Assembly: GCA_964529975.1 (NCBI GenBank)
Contig: CAZGXW010000015.1
Coordinates: 1 to 45,710, forward strand
DNA from: JADFMN01 sp964529975
GTDB taxonomy: Bacteria; Armatimonadota; Fimbriimonadia; Fimbriimonadales; Fimbriimonadaceae
Direction: 5' to 3'
DNA: 45,710 nucleotides
Shown here: positions 31,078 through 39,345 of the stretch, piece after piece
Position numbering within the stretch: position 1 is the stretch's first letter
Layout of the letters: each line of letters begins with the position of its first letter
Position numbers and translations under genes: made by a program
Notes under the pieces: generated by a model
What the model was told of the DNA's origin: nothing
What the model saw: the letters and a program-made list of their open reading frames with translations, nothing else
Database searches by the model: none

Positions 31078-32457
31078 ATGGGCAAGGAAGCTCGCACCGT
31101 TCGAAAGACCCTCGTTGGCCGGCTAGCCGTGTACTTCGCCGGCACGATCTTGCTTTCCCTCTTGGTCGTCGCGCTTGCGGTCTTCGCTTATCCCAAGCGC
31201 ATCGCCGCGAACACGGTCGTTGACGGGCTCGATCTCAGCCTCGCGCCGCTCCCTGCCGCAAAGGCGAGGCTCGAATCTTGGTGGGAAGAGAAGTCGAACG
31301 CGCGGCTAGAAGTCTTCGGCCCGTCGAAAGAAGCGGGCGCCGAGCACGCCACCGGAAAGGAACTCGGCATCCAGTTGGACGTGGACGCAACGCTGGCGCA
31401 ACTTCCCAAGGACGGCCTGGTCGCTTGGGCATCGCGGTCCGTTGGTAGAACAAACGAAGGCGGAAGCACATATCGAGCCGTCTTCGACTTCGACGACCTG
31501 GACACCGCGCGTCTCGAACAGATCGTCGCCAAACGAAGCCCGAAACTCTCGCCGGCAAAGGTCGTCCTCGACGATGCGGGCAAGATCGTGCGCACCCCCG
31601 AAGCGAGCACGATGAGCCTTGTCCTCGACGACACCATCGCCTCGCTTCGTGGAGCCCTGGTGGATGGCAAGCCAGCGCACGTCGTAGGCGAGTTCGGCGC
31701 CAAGCGCGTTCCCGACGATGAGTTAGAGAAGATAACCGAGGTCGTCAGCACGTTCAGCACGAAGTTCTCTGCCTCCGACAAGTTCCGCTCCACGAACCTC
31801 AAGATCGCGGCGCACAAACTCGACGGGTTCGTCCTGCTGCCAGGCGAGAAGTTCAGTTTCAACGACTTCGTCGGCGAGCGCTCGCCGGAGAACGGCTTTT
31901 ACAAGGCTGGCGTCTATCGCCGCGGGCGGCACGAGATCGACTATGGCGGCGGGGTCTGCCAGGTCAGCACGACGCTGTTCAACGCCGTCGCGCTCGCCAA
32001 CCTCAAGGTCGAGGTCCGGAACAACCACACGTTTCTTGTCCCCTACGTCCCGGCCGGCAGGGACGCGGCCGTCGCATACGGCACCTACGACTTCGTGTTC
32101 GTGAACACGATGGACACGCCGATCGCAGTCTCTACGAAGTGGATTCCCGGCAAACTCACGTTCACGGTGCTCGGCCAGAAGGTGCCGGACCAAGAAGTGG
32201 TTCTCCAGCCGTCCGTCACGGCAAGTTGGGAGCACCCGGTCGAGTATGTCGACGACCCAACTCTGAAGCCAGGTGAAGAGAAGGAGATCGAGAAGGGAGG
32301 TAAGGGCTATCGTGCCACTACCCTCCGTATCGTGAAAGTCGCAGGCAAGGAGGTCTCGCGAGAGACCTTGTGCAAGAGTTACTACAAGGGCGGGCCGAAG
32401 ATCATCGCTCGCGGTCCACTGCCCGTTCCCCCGCCGCTCATTTCTGACGGACTCTGA
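31078..32457 (+). CDS. VanW-family membrane-anchored protein
   Basis: A 459-aa protein with one N-terminal membrane helix (about residues 18-39, LAVYFAGTILLSLLVVALAV). Two putative peptidoglycan-binding-like lobes follow (VDGLDLSLAPLPAAKARLES and a weak repeat near residue 140). Then comes the VanW domain (about 235-370) with LLPGEKFSFNDFVGERSPEN, then YGGGVCQVSTTLFNA and NNHTFLVPYVPAGRDAAV. The C-terminal 70 residues look like a G5-type extension. VanW domains accompany cell-wall enzymes, but the reaction is not known. The 3' end overlaps the convergent GT-C gene by 20 nt. Confidence 0.9.
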   Translation: MGKEARTVRKTLVGRLAVYFAGTILLSLLVVALAVFAYPKRIAANTVVDGLDLSLAPLPAAKARLESWWEEKSNARLEVFGPSKEAGAEHATGKELGIQLDVDATLAQLPKDGLVAWASRSVGRTNEGGSTYRAVFDFDDLDTARLEQIVAKRSPKLSPAKVVLDDAGKIVRTPEASTMSLVLDDTIASLRGALVDGKPAHVVGEFGAKRVPDDELEKITEVVSTFSTKFSASDKFRSTNLKIAAHKLDGFVLLPGEKFSFNDFVGERSPENGFYKAGVYRRGRHEIDYGGGVCQVSTTLFNAVALANLKVEVRNNHTFLVPYVPAGRDAAVAYGTYDFVFVNTMDTPIAVSTKWIPGKLTFTVLGQKVPDQEVVLQPSVTASWEHPVEYVDDPTLKPGEEKEIEKGGKGYRATTLRIVKVAGKEVSRETLCKSYYKGGPKIIARGPLPVPPPLISDGL

Positions 32458-34264
32458 CGAGTGCGAGTTGTTCGCCCTCGTAGAGCACCTCGCCCAAGCC
32501 ACGCAGGTCAGGGAACAAGCCCTCGTAGGCCGAAGGGATCGGTGCGACGACGAATTCGACCTTCCACGCGCGGAGCATCGCAAGTCGTTGCGGATCGCTG
32601 AGGTCTTGCGTGTAGAAGCGCGTCACTTCGTTGCGACGCTGCATGTAGTTCGGCGTCTCGCTCCAATGCCCAGCGTAAGTGTGCACACCAGCGAGTCCGC
32701 TTAGCACCGGCGAAAGGTCGGTCAGGAACGCCGCTTGGTCAAAGCCTGGAGCGGGAATGCCGGGCAAAGCGACTGCGCCACCACCGTGCCCAGTTTCGTC
32801 TAACAGATCGACGATCGCCTTCTCATCGCGCGTGAGGTGCAAGTTGTGCACAGCCGTTTTGGACACGCCGAGCCTCAGCAACTCCAAATCTCGCCGAAGC
32901 CAGAAGACCGACGTCAGACAGATCACCGCGAGGGCGACGGCGGCGACAAGGTTCCTCGGTTGGCGCTCCATCCGCTTGAGTTCTGCCGCTAGCGCAATTG
33001 CGGCGAGGATCGCCCAAGGCACGGCGAGCATCATGGAGAGTTTACGCTGGAAAAGTGCAGGGAAGTAAGGCGCGACTAGCGAGACCGTCGCCCACGCCCA
33101 CAAGAGGTTCCAGGCGAGGTCCTTCTTGGCGAGTGCGGCCGTCGCGGCGATCGCAAGAACGAACGCGACCCCCCACTCTCCTCGGCTCAGCGCGAATGTG
33201 TCGCCGCCGTGCTTGCCGGTCATGAACAAGAACAGGATCAGGACGAGCAAGAGCGACCCTCCGACAAACTTGCGTTTGGATGCATGATCGGACCGAGCGA
33301 TGGCAAGTGCGGCGAGCAGGAGCAACGGCAGAATCCCCGCGAAGATCTCGACGAACCCTGTCGTGAATGTGAGCGTCTCCGCCCGGGCCTTGAACACCGC
33401 GTCCTCAGCAAGTACTTTCAGGAACCACAGTGCCGCTGGCACCGCACCCAGGCCGATGACCACGGCTCTCAGCGTCCACTTGCCGTCGAACTGCTTGCTG
33501 GCGAATAGCGACGCGACGAACGCGACAAGAACGAGGGCCACGAGCAGCACGTCGTAACTGTGGACGTTCATCAGGAGCCCGAACGCGATCGCGCCCGGCA
33601 GCACAGGCTTCCAAGACGTCCGGGCATCGAGCACGCAATTGAGCGTCCAAAGGATGAGGCAGAGCGAGGCCATGAACAGCCCGTTCGTGAGCATGGAAGG
33701 GAACGCGAACGCCTCCGGCTGCCAGTTGTCGATCGGCTGTCTGCCATGCATCACGTCGAGCAGGAACGACGGACCTCGAGAGTACGCGTCTCCAAAGGTG
33801 TGCCAGTTTAGGAACGCCACGCCGCCCCCAAACACCGCGGTGACCATCCCGAACTTTCCCACGAAACTCGGAAGCCCGAGTCGAACAAGGAACTCGCCTA
33901 GCATGCGCACGGCAAGGAATGAGAACGCGATCCGAGCGAGAGTGAGGGCCAGGGGAATTCCGACGAGTTTCGCGATCCAGCCGAGCGGCAAGAAGTACAG
34001 ATGGAGCGTCAACCCAGGTTGGGCGTCCGTTGTGAACCGATTGTCGAACAAGAACTGCCCGTCCATCGCTTGGCGCATCCACGCCGCGTACACCATATGG
34101 TCGTCTAGGCTCAGGTGGAAAGGCAAGTATCCGTCCGCGTCGGTCAGGTACCCGAGCAGAACGGGAAGAGCCGCCAAAAACGCGGCGGCCAAACCAAGGA
34201 CGAGGGCGAACTTCCTGATCTCGCGCGCGTGAAACTCCGGCCCTTGGACGGTCTGCTCAGTCAA
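32438..34264 (-). CDS. polytopic membrane protein, GT-C glycosyltransferase-like
   Basis: A 608-aa protein with about 12 membrane segments between residues 17 and 460. A short acidic loop follows the first helix (TDADGYLPFHLSLDDHMVY), as in GT-C enzymes, where such Asp residues bind the metal or lipid-phosphate sugar. The C-terminal 130 residues are soluble and resemble the periplasmic tail of such proteins (VHTYAGHWSETPNYMQRR and YTQDLSDPQRLAML). The fold class is inferred from topology and the acidic loop. It is the last gene of a minus-strand operon, 9 nt after the DUF4350 gene. Confidence 0.7.
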   Translation of the reverse strand: MTEQTVQGPEFHAREIRKFALVLGLAAAFLAALPVLLGYLTDADGYLPFHLSLDDHMVYAAWMRQAMDGQFLFDNRFTTDAQPGLTLHLYFLPLGWIAKLVGIPLALTLARIAFSFLAVRMLGEFLVRLGLPSFVGKFGMVTAVFGGGVAFLNWHTFGDAYSRGPSFLLDVMHGRQPIDNWQPEAFAFPSMLTNGLFMASLCLILWTLNCVLDARTSWKPVLPGAIAFGLLMNVHSYDVLLVALVLVAFVASLFASKQFDGKWTLRAVVIGLGAVPAALWFLKVLAEDAVFKARAETLTFTTGFVEIFAGILPLLLLAALAIARSDHASKRKFVGGSLLLVLILFLFMTGKHGGDTFALSRGEWGVAFVLAIAATAALAKKDLAWNLLWAWATVSLVAPYFPALFQRKLSMMLAVPWAILAAIALAAELKRMERQPRNLVAAVALAVICLTSVFWLRRDLELLRLGVSKTAVHNLHLTRDEKAIVDLLDETGHGGGAVALPGIPAPGFDQAAFLTDLSPVLSGLAGVHTYAGHWSETPNYMQRRNEVTRFYTQDLSDPQRLAMLRAWKVEFVVAPIPSAYEGLFPDLRGLGEVLYEGEQLALVRVRQK

Positions 34265-34273
34265 GGCTCTTTT

Positions 34274-35464
34274 CTACCTTTTCAGGCCCCGTGCCGCACG
34301 AGAATCGCGTTCGAAGTCTTGGAGGAGAGCCAGAAGTTTCGCGGCCTCGCGAGAAGCGTCGCCGGGGTGCGGCGAGATGCCGCACATCTCTGCGACCTTC
34401 ATGTACTGGGCCTGCAAGTCCGACGGTGCGAGCCTTAGAAACTCGTGCCGCGCTGTAGTAGGCGCCGACTTGGTCACCGTTCGTATCCGCTGGTCGACCT
34501 CGAGCAACAGGTTATCCAAGGCTAGGCCTGTGTTGCGCGTGCGTCGCAGCACGTCGCCTACCGCGTCGAAGAGTTCCCGCGAGCCGCGCACCCTCTTGCG
34601 CTCGGCGGTCGGCAGCCCGAACCGGATTCCAAGCGTCAATACGACGACGACGAACAGAAGCACGATCTGCCACCGGGCGACGACAGCCCACTGTCCGAGC
34701 GTGTTCACGACGCTTGGGGTCTCTGCGTTTCCGATCCCTGCCTCGATAAACACGATTCGGGAGCCCGGGGCCGCGATGCCGCGAACGATATCGAGGAAGA
34801 AGGCCGCGTTGTGGTGCTCGTCGAGGAACCGGTTCGTAATCGGCAGCCCGTCGGCGACTGTGACCAGCAATCCGCCCTTGTGCGCGATGTAAGAGACGAA
34901 CGGCTCCTCGTCCATGTACCACGCGTCGTAACTCTCGGTGTAGATGTCCAGCGCGGTGTACGCGCTCGATCCGTAGGGCGCGTTGATGAGGTATTGAGTG
35001 TCGAGGTCGCCCGACCACTCGACGTACCGAGGCTGCTCCACGAGGGACGAAGCAAGGGCGAAGTTCTCGCGGTTGAAGACTTCGATGGCCTTTCCGCCCG
35101 CTTCCAAGTGCGCCTTGATCACGTCTTGATAGGGCGCGGGCTCAGGGACGTAGTCTTCCGACATTTCCTCCCACTCGTTGGGAATGTAGACGTCGAACGA
35201 CGTTGCAAACGCCAGGTCTTCGGGTTTGACCTGGGGTCGCACGCTTCGGTCGATCACCACCTCGTAGCCGTCCCGGCGAAGCAGTTCGGCAAAGGCGGCG
35301 TAGCCGCTCGCCCGAACGTTCGTGATGCTCGGGAAACTCTGGTCCTCGTCGCGCACGGAGAGGATCAACGCGATCGTGATGAGCAAGAACCCGGCGAGGA
35401 ACCAGGCGCCCGTCGTGATCGTCCATCGGCTTAAGCGGCCGCCTTGATCTGGAGCGCGACGCAT
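34274..35464 (-). CDS. DUF4350-domain membrane protein
   Basis: A 396-aa protein with one membrane helix near the start (about residues 15-35, AWFLAGFLLITIALILSV) and one near residue 250 (WQIVLLFVVVVLTLGIRFGL). The periplasmic middle has the DUF4350 pattern: RASGYAAFAELLRRDGYEVV and GGLLVTVADGLPITNRFLDE. A cytosolic tail of about 120 residues is helical. Families with DUF4350 and DUF4129 usually travel with MoxR and DUF58 genes in a chaperone-like membrane system; MoxR and DUF58 are not in this window. The ATG at 35464 lies 34 nt inside the DUF4129 gene. Confidence 0.82.
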   Translation of the reverse strand: MRRAPDQGGRLSRWTITTGAWFLAGFLLITIALILSVRDEDQSFPSITNVRASGYAAFAELLRRDGYEVVIDRSVRPQVKPEDLAFATSFDVYIPNEWEEMSEDYVPEPAPYQDVIKAHLEAGGKAIEVFNRENFALASSLVEQPRYVEWSGDLDTQYLINAPYGSSAYTALDIYTESYDAWYMDEEPFVSYIAHKGGLLVTVADGLPITNRFLDEHHNAAFFLDIVRGIAAPGSRIVFIEAGIGNAETPSVVNTLGQWAVVARWQIVLLFVVVVLTLGIRFGLPTAERKRVRGSRELFDAVGDVLRRTRNTGLALDNLLLEVDQRIRTVTKSAPTTARHEFLRLAPSDLQAQYMKVAEMCGISPHPGDASREAAKLLALLQDFERDSRAARGLKR

Positions 35465-36399
35465 AGGCGCTTGTAAACCTCCTTGAAGTCGTTGACGTCT
35501 TGCGGGCCGGTCGCCTGGTACCCGTACCAAACCTTGTCGAACCGCTGGGTCGTGGATCGAAAGTCGATGTCTTGCGGGTTCCGCGCGCTGCCTTCTATGC
35601 GATAGAGGTGCTCCCAGTTCGTCTCATGGCGACGGAACCGCGCGACGTTCCCGTCGTCGTACCGCACCAGACAGGCTAGGTAGAGACAGCGCACAGCCTC
35701 GCGGTGGCGACCCTCGGCGGTCAGCCTGTCGGCCTGCTCCAGCCATTGGTCGGCGGTTCGCTCTGGTTCGTCGTCCTCGAGGATCCCTCCGACCCGTCGC
35801 TTTCGTTTGGCGGCTCCGCTCACGTTGCGAAGCACGAAGAAAAGGACCAGTCCGATCACGGCTAGCACCACGACCCACATGAAGACTGTGAGCCCCCCCA
35901 TCAAACCGGACAAGAACCCGCCGCCAGGCCTCGGAGCGTTGAAGTCGAACTGGCTGAGCCACTTGAGGATTCGGTCGCCGAGCCGGTCGCCCACCTTGTC
36001 CAGCCAGTTTCTGTCCTTGCGCTGCTTCCGGTCGACATAGATCGGGCTTTCAAGGATGTCCTTCGCGGCTGCGGTTGCGTCTCGGACTTTGCCGGTGCCC
36101 TCAGCCTTGCCGAGCAGGATGTACGCATCGAGTTCCTCGACGACGTACCGCTTGATGGTCTGCCAGTCCCCTACACCTGCCTCGAGATAGTCGAGCGAGT
36201 AACTGAAGTACGAGCCCAGGCTCCCGTCGTCCTTGATCGATGCCGGCGGGGCAGAAAGGAGTCGCTGGAGTTCGGCGCGCGTGTTGGCTCGCGAGACCGC
36301 GTCCCGGAAGTCCGTCAGTTCCGACGCGAAACCCGCGCAAGCCGCCAACAGCAGGCTAAGCGCGCAGGTCAGCCTTTTCAGAGCCTTTGAGAACGTCAT
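35431..36399 (-). CDS. DUF4129-domain membrane protein
   Basis: A 322-aa protein. The N-terminus (LTCALSLLLAACAGFAS) is a signal or lipoprotein signal; LAAC could be a lipobox. A membrane helix at about 170-192 (TVFMWVVVLAVIGLVLFFVL) is followed by the cytosolic DUF4129 domain (about 215-315): ADQWLEQADRLTAEGRHREA, VRCLYLACLVRYDDG, RRHETNWEHLY and FDKVWYGYQA. I prefer ATG at 36399 to TTG at 36414. It overlaps the upstream membrane gene by 44 nt and the DUF4350 gene by 34 nt, so the operon is tightly coupled. Confidence 0.85.
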   Translation of the reverse strand: MTFSKALKRLTCALSLLLAACAGFASELTDFRDAVSRANTRAELQRLLSAPPASIKDDGSLGSYFSYSLDYLEAGVGDWQTIKRYVVEELDAYILLGKAEGTGKVRDATAAAKDILESPIYVDRKQRKDRNWLDKVGDRLGDRILKWLSQFDFNAPRPGGGFLSGLMGGLTVFMWVVVLAVIGLVLFFVLRNVSGAAKRKRRVGGILEDDEPERTADQWLEQADRLTAEGRHREAVRCLYLACLVRYDDGNVARFRRHETNWEHLYRIEGSARNPQDIDFRSTTQRFDKVWYGYQATGPQDVNDFKEVYKRLCVALQIKAAA

Positions 36400-37399
36400 G
36401 GGCCATCGTTTCAATGTCGAGCGCCTCCAGTCGCACGCGTCGGTCGTAATAGAGGACAGTGACGCAGCAAGTCATGAAGGGCACGAGCACCCAAAGCGCT
36501 GCGAATGTCGGAACGGTCTCGACGGTTTGTGCTATCAAACCCATCAGCACGCTCCGGCCACCAAAGTCCGTGACCATTTCACCAAGACCGGTCGAAGCGA
36601 ATACGGTGTAGAAGCCGAGCCACAGCACGAACGCCACGAACAGCGACACGATCCACAAGTGGAACAGCGTGTCGTAGCCGCTGGGGATGTGTCTCGACTT
36701 TCGCATCAATGTCCGGCTGCGGGCGATCGCCTCGCGGGGCGTCGCTCCTTCCACCACGGCTATCGCCGGAGCCAAGGAAAGAGAACTCATCACGATCGGC
36801 ACCATCGCAAAGCCGACGATGATCGCCAGGACTGCGAACACTGCGGCGAGGTCGCCAAACCCTGACACTGCACCAGACTGTTCGAAAGACGCACTCACGA
36901 GCATGAGCGCACCGGCCGCCATGAGCACGACGCCGGACCGGATGAAGATCTGAAGCATCAGCCGCACCATCGTCCAGGCACCGACCCGTGCAGACCGCGC
37001 CGCGGCGGCCAAATCGATCCTCTGCTCCATCACGAAGTCGCTGATCAACTGCGTCGTGAGGCCGACTGAGTGCCCGAGAGCGATCACTACCACCGGCAGA
37101 GCGACGAACAAGGCGATCACGTACACGACGATCACTTCGCCGAGTTGGACGGTTACATTGTCTGCGTCGCGCGTCGTGAGAAGCCCGGGCAGGACAAACC
37201 CTTGAAAGAACACGAGCCCAGCGAACAACAGCACCATCGAGGGGAATGTCATCCGCAGGATCGGCCAGGCCAACTTGTGGTACATCCGCGTCGAGAAATC
37301 AATCATCTGCCCGCTCGTCCTTGGCGTGAGCAGGCGACGCCGGTCGACAGACCTCATCCGGCGGTTCAGGAACTCTTCGGGCGAGTCGAGATCGATCAA
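36356..37399 (-). CDS. multi-pass membrane protein, unknown function
   Basis: A 347-aa protein with about six membrane segments (residues 50-75, 88-110, 150-170, 180-205, 250-275, 290-320). A soluble basic N-terminus (EEFLNRRMRSVDRRRLLTPR) and a C-terminal YYDRRVRLEALDIETMAHDV are present. The loop SLAPAIAVVEGATPREAIAR and the YYDRR ending resemble membrane proteins often encoded next to DUF4129/DUF58 clusters. It is first in the four-gene minus-strand operon. Confidence 0.8.
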   Translation of the reverse strand: MIDLDSPEEFLNRRMRSVDRRRLLTPRTSGQMIDFSTRMYHKLAWPILRMTFPSMVLLFAGLVFFQGFVLPGLLTTRDADNVTVQLGEVIVVYVIALFVALPVVVIALGHSVGLTTQLISDFVMEQRIDLAAAARSARVGAWTMVRLMLQIFIRSGVVLMAAGALMLVSASFEQSGAVSGFGDLAAVFAVLAIIVGFAMVPIVMSSLSLAPAIAVVEGATPREAIARSRTLMRKSRHIPSGYDTLFHLWIVSLFVAFVLWLGFYTVFASTGLGEMVTDFGGRSVLMGLIAQTVETVPTFAALWVLVPFMTCCVTVLYYDRRVRLEALDIETMAHDVLKGSEKADLRA

Positions 37400-37497
37400 T
37401 CTAAGGGACCCTCGGGCCTAATCCAGTGTACTCCCGAGTAGGCTCGGCCGTCATATACATTGAGGGACGGCCAAGGGCCGCCCGGAGACCCACGACT

Positions 37498-38211
37498 ATG
37501 AGCCTAGCCGTCCTCGCCGCCGTCGCCCTGTCGAGCCAGAACCCCAAGATCGACGACGTCCTCCAGAGCAACTTCCGGTCCGCGACCTTTACCGCGGTCG
37601 TTGGCAGCGCCAGCCAGGCCGAGCTTCAGAAGATCAACAAGGACTTCGCGCAGTCCTATCGCTTCAAGAGCATGGAAGTCTGGATGAAGGAACCTTTCAA
37701 GATCAGGATGGAGAGCAAGGTCGACGACAGCGACATCCTCATGGTCATCAATGGCGCCGTGCGCAAACTCAGCATCCCCAAAGCGCGGCTCTCCCAGAAG
37801 TTCGACCTGAGCAAAGAGCCTGGCAAGCGACAGACCGCCCTCGACTTCGGGCTGCTTACGCCTTCTCTGTTCGCCAACTTTTTCGACGCCGCGTTCGTGC
37901 GGACGGAACGACGGACGAACGAACTCGTCTTCGACCTCACCTACGCTCCACCGCTCAACAAGGACAAGTCCCGCCACCGCGTGTGGATCGATCCCACAAA
38001 GAAAGTGATGACCAAGCGTCAGTGGTACGCCAACCGCGGAGGGCACCTGATGGCGACCTTCGACTACAAGGACTTCACGCAGGTCGGCGGCGTTTGGCTT
38101 CCGACCACGATCAGCGTCACGAACGCCGACAACAAACTCGCAGGAACGACGAACTACCGGAACCTCAAGGTGAACGTCTCGATCGACGACGCGCAGTTCG
38201 CCGTCAACTAG
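37498..38211 (+). CDS. exported LolA/outer-membrane lipoprotein-sorting-like protein
   Basis: A 237-aa exported protein. The signal peptide is MSLAVLAAVALSS. The rest resembles the LolA-like half-barrel of sorting proteins: SYRFKSMEVWMKEPFKIRME, VRKLSIPKARLSQKFDLS, then RVWIDPTKKVMTKRQWY and MATFDYKDFTQVGGVWLPTT. The VWLP...I.V ending is typical of that fold. GGAG about 10 nt upstream supports ATG 37498 over the 24-codon extension from 37426. It overlaps hrcA convergently by 4 nt. Confidence 0.72.
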   Translation: MSLAVLAAVALSSQNPKIDDVLQSNFRSATFTAVVGSASQAELQKINKDFAQSYRFKSMEVWMKEPFKIRMESKVDDSDILMVINGAVRKLSIPKARLSQKFDLSKEPGKRQTALDFGLLTPSLFANFFDAAFVRTERRTNELVFDLTYAPPLNKDKSRHRVWIDPTKKVMTKRQWYANRGGHLMATFDYKDFTQVGGVWLPTTISVTNADNKLAGTTNYRNLKVNVSIDDAQFAVN

Positions 38212-39236
38212 CGCAAGAGCCGCGTCAGCGTCTCACCGATCGCAACAGAAGTGTAGTCGAGCAGTCGGATGCCGTGCTCGTAGTTCATACGTCGCGGTCC
38301 AATGATCGCGATCGTCCCTGCCTCGTCATCGCCGATGAAAAACGTCTGCCGCACGATGGACAGAGGGTGCATCTTCTCGTCGGAGTGCTCTTTGCCGATC
38401 GTCACCGCCGGAAACTTGTCGCTCTCGGCGAGCAGCGCGCTGTGGATCGCCGACTCGTCCTCGAGGTTTGCCACGAGCCGCTCCATCATGGCCGCGTCAC
38501 GCTGAAACTCGGGTTGGGCGAGGATGTACTCCTCGCCTTCGATCACGACCTGGCCCTTGGTCAGGTCTTTAGCGACGTCTTGGATCGTCGTGCACACAGA
38601 CTTGACCAGCCTGTCCAAGAGAACGTCAGAAAGCACTGGCGGCTTGACCTTCGTAAGTGAGCGGAGCGACTTGCCGTGCGACATCGCGCTGATCGCCTCG
38701 TTGCACCTTCCAATGTGCTCGAGAGTCGTTCCTTGCGGCACTTCGACCACGCGGTTCTCGACAACACCGTTCTGCAAGATGACGACGAGCAGCCCACGCT
38801 CCGGTCCTAGCACGGTCAAGACTGCGTTGCGAACGACGGCATCGCCGTCCCGCAGCGTCGCCGCCGCTGAGAGCAGGTGCGTCAACCGGGAGAGCGCCTT
38901 GGTAGTGTGCCGCAAGATCTCTTGGAGCGTGTCCTCTTCCTCGGTCGCCTCTTGCACGCGCTTCTTCTTCTCACGCTCGAGAGGAGCCCCGACGATCAGG
39001 CGGTCAACGAAATAACGATAGCCTTGGTCGCTGGGCACGCGTCCCGCGCTTGTGTGCGGCTGTTCGAGCAGTCCCATGTCGGACATTTCGAGCAGTTCGT
39101 TCCGGACCGTTGCGGAACGGACGCCGAGTTCGTACTTGCTGGCGATCAGGTCGCTGGGCACGGGCTCCGCCCCTGTGACGTACTCGACGATCACAGCGCG
39201 CAGGATTTGTTCCTTCCTCTCGCTCAGCGGCTCCAT
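38208..39236 (-). CDS. hrcA: heat-inducible transcription repressor HrcA
   Basis: A 342-aa repressor that binds CIRCE elements in front of chaperonin operons and needs GroEL to fold. The winged-helix N-terminus begins SERKEQILRAVIVEYVTGAE, followed by PVPSDLIASKYELGVRSATV and LLEQPHTSAGRVPSDQGYRY, the HrcA signature. The C-terminal half has IGPRRMNYEHGIRLLDYTS. I start at ATG 39236; the open frame to 39458 has no HrcA similarity. No CIRCE element and no chaperonin gene are in the window. A palindromic repeat (39271-39309) sits in the divergent promoter region shared with the PafA-like gene. Confidence 0.96.
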   Translation of the reverse strand: MEPLSERKEQILRAVIVEYVTGAEPVPSDLIASKYELGVRSATVRNELLEMSDMGLLEQPHTSAGRVPSDQGYRYFVDRLIVGAPLEREKKKRVQEATEEEDTLQEILRHTTKALSRLTHLLSAAATLRDGDAVVRNAVLTVLGPERGLLVVILQNGVVENRVVEVPQGTTLEHIGRCNEAISAMSHGKSLRSLTKVKPPVLSDVLLDRLVKSVCTTIQDVAKDLTKGQVVIEGEEYILAQPEFQRDAAMMERLVANLEDESAIHSALLAESDKFPAVTIGKEHSDEKMHPLSIVRQTFFIGDDEAGTIAIIGPRRMNYEHGIRLLDYTSVAIGETLTRLLR

Positions 39237-39270
39237 AGGGCTCTGGCTATTGTACGTCCGTAAAGGCAGA

Positions 39271-39309
39271 GCGGACGTCATCCTGAGCCTGTCGAAGGAC
39301 GAACGTCCG
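39271..39309. repeat. dispersed hairpin repeat, copy 2
   Basis: Inverted copy of the TTCGACAGGCTCAGGATGA core (39277-39300). It is enclosed by a perfect outer stem, GCGGACGT (39271-39278) with ACGTCCGC (39302-39309). The copy at 42558-42593 has the same core but a different outer stem that also pairs (GCGCGG/CCGCGC). It lies in the intergenic region between the divergent hrcA and pafA-like genes. Confidence 0.75.
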
Positions 39310-39345
39310 CTCATCTCACCGAACAAACGCAGTCTTGCCCGTACA

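Noticed and set aside
39237..39345. Hidden pup gene or CIRCE element between hrcA and pafA
   Set aside because: No short frame ending in GGE or GGQ and no TTAGCACTC-N9-GAGTGCTAA; the space is filled by the dispersed hairpin repeat.
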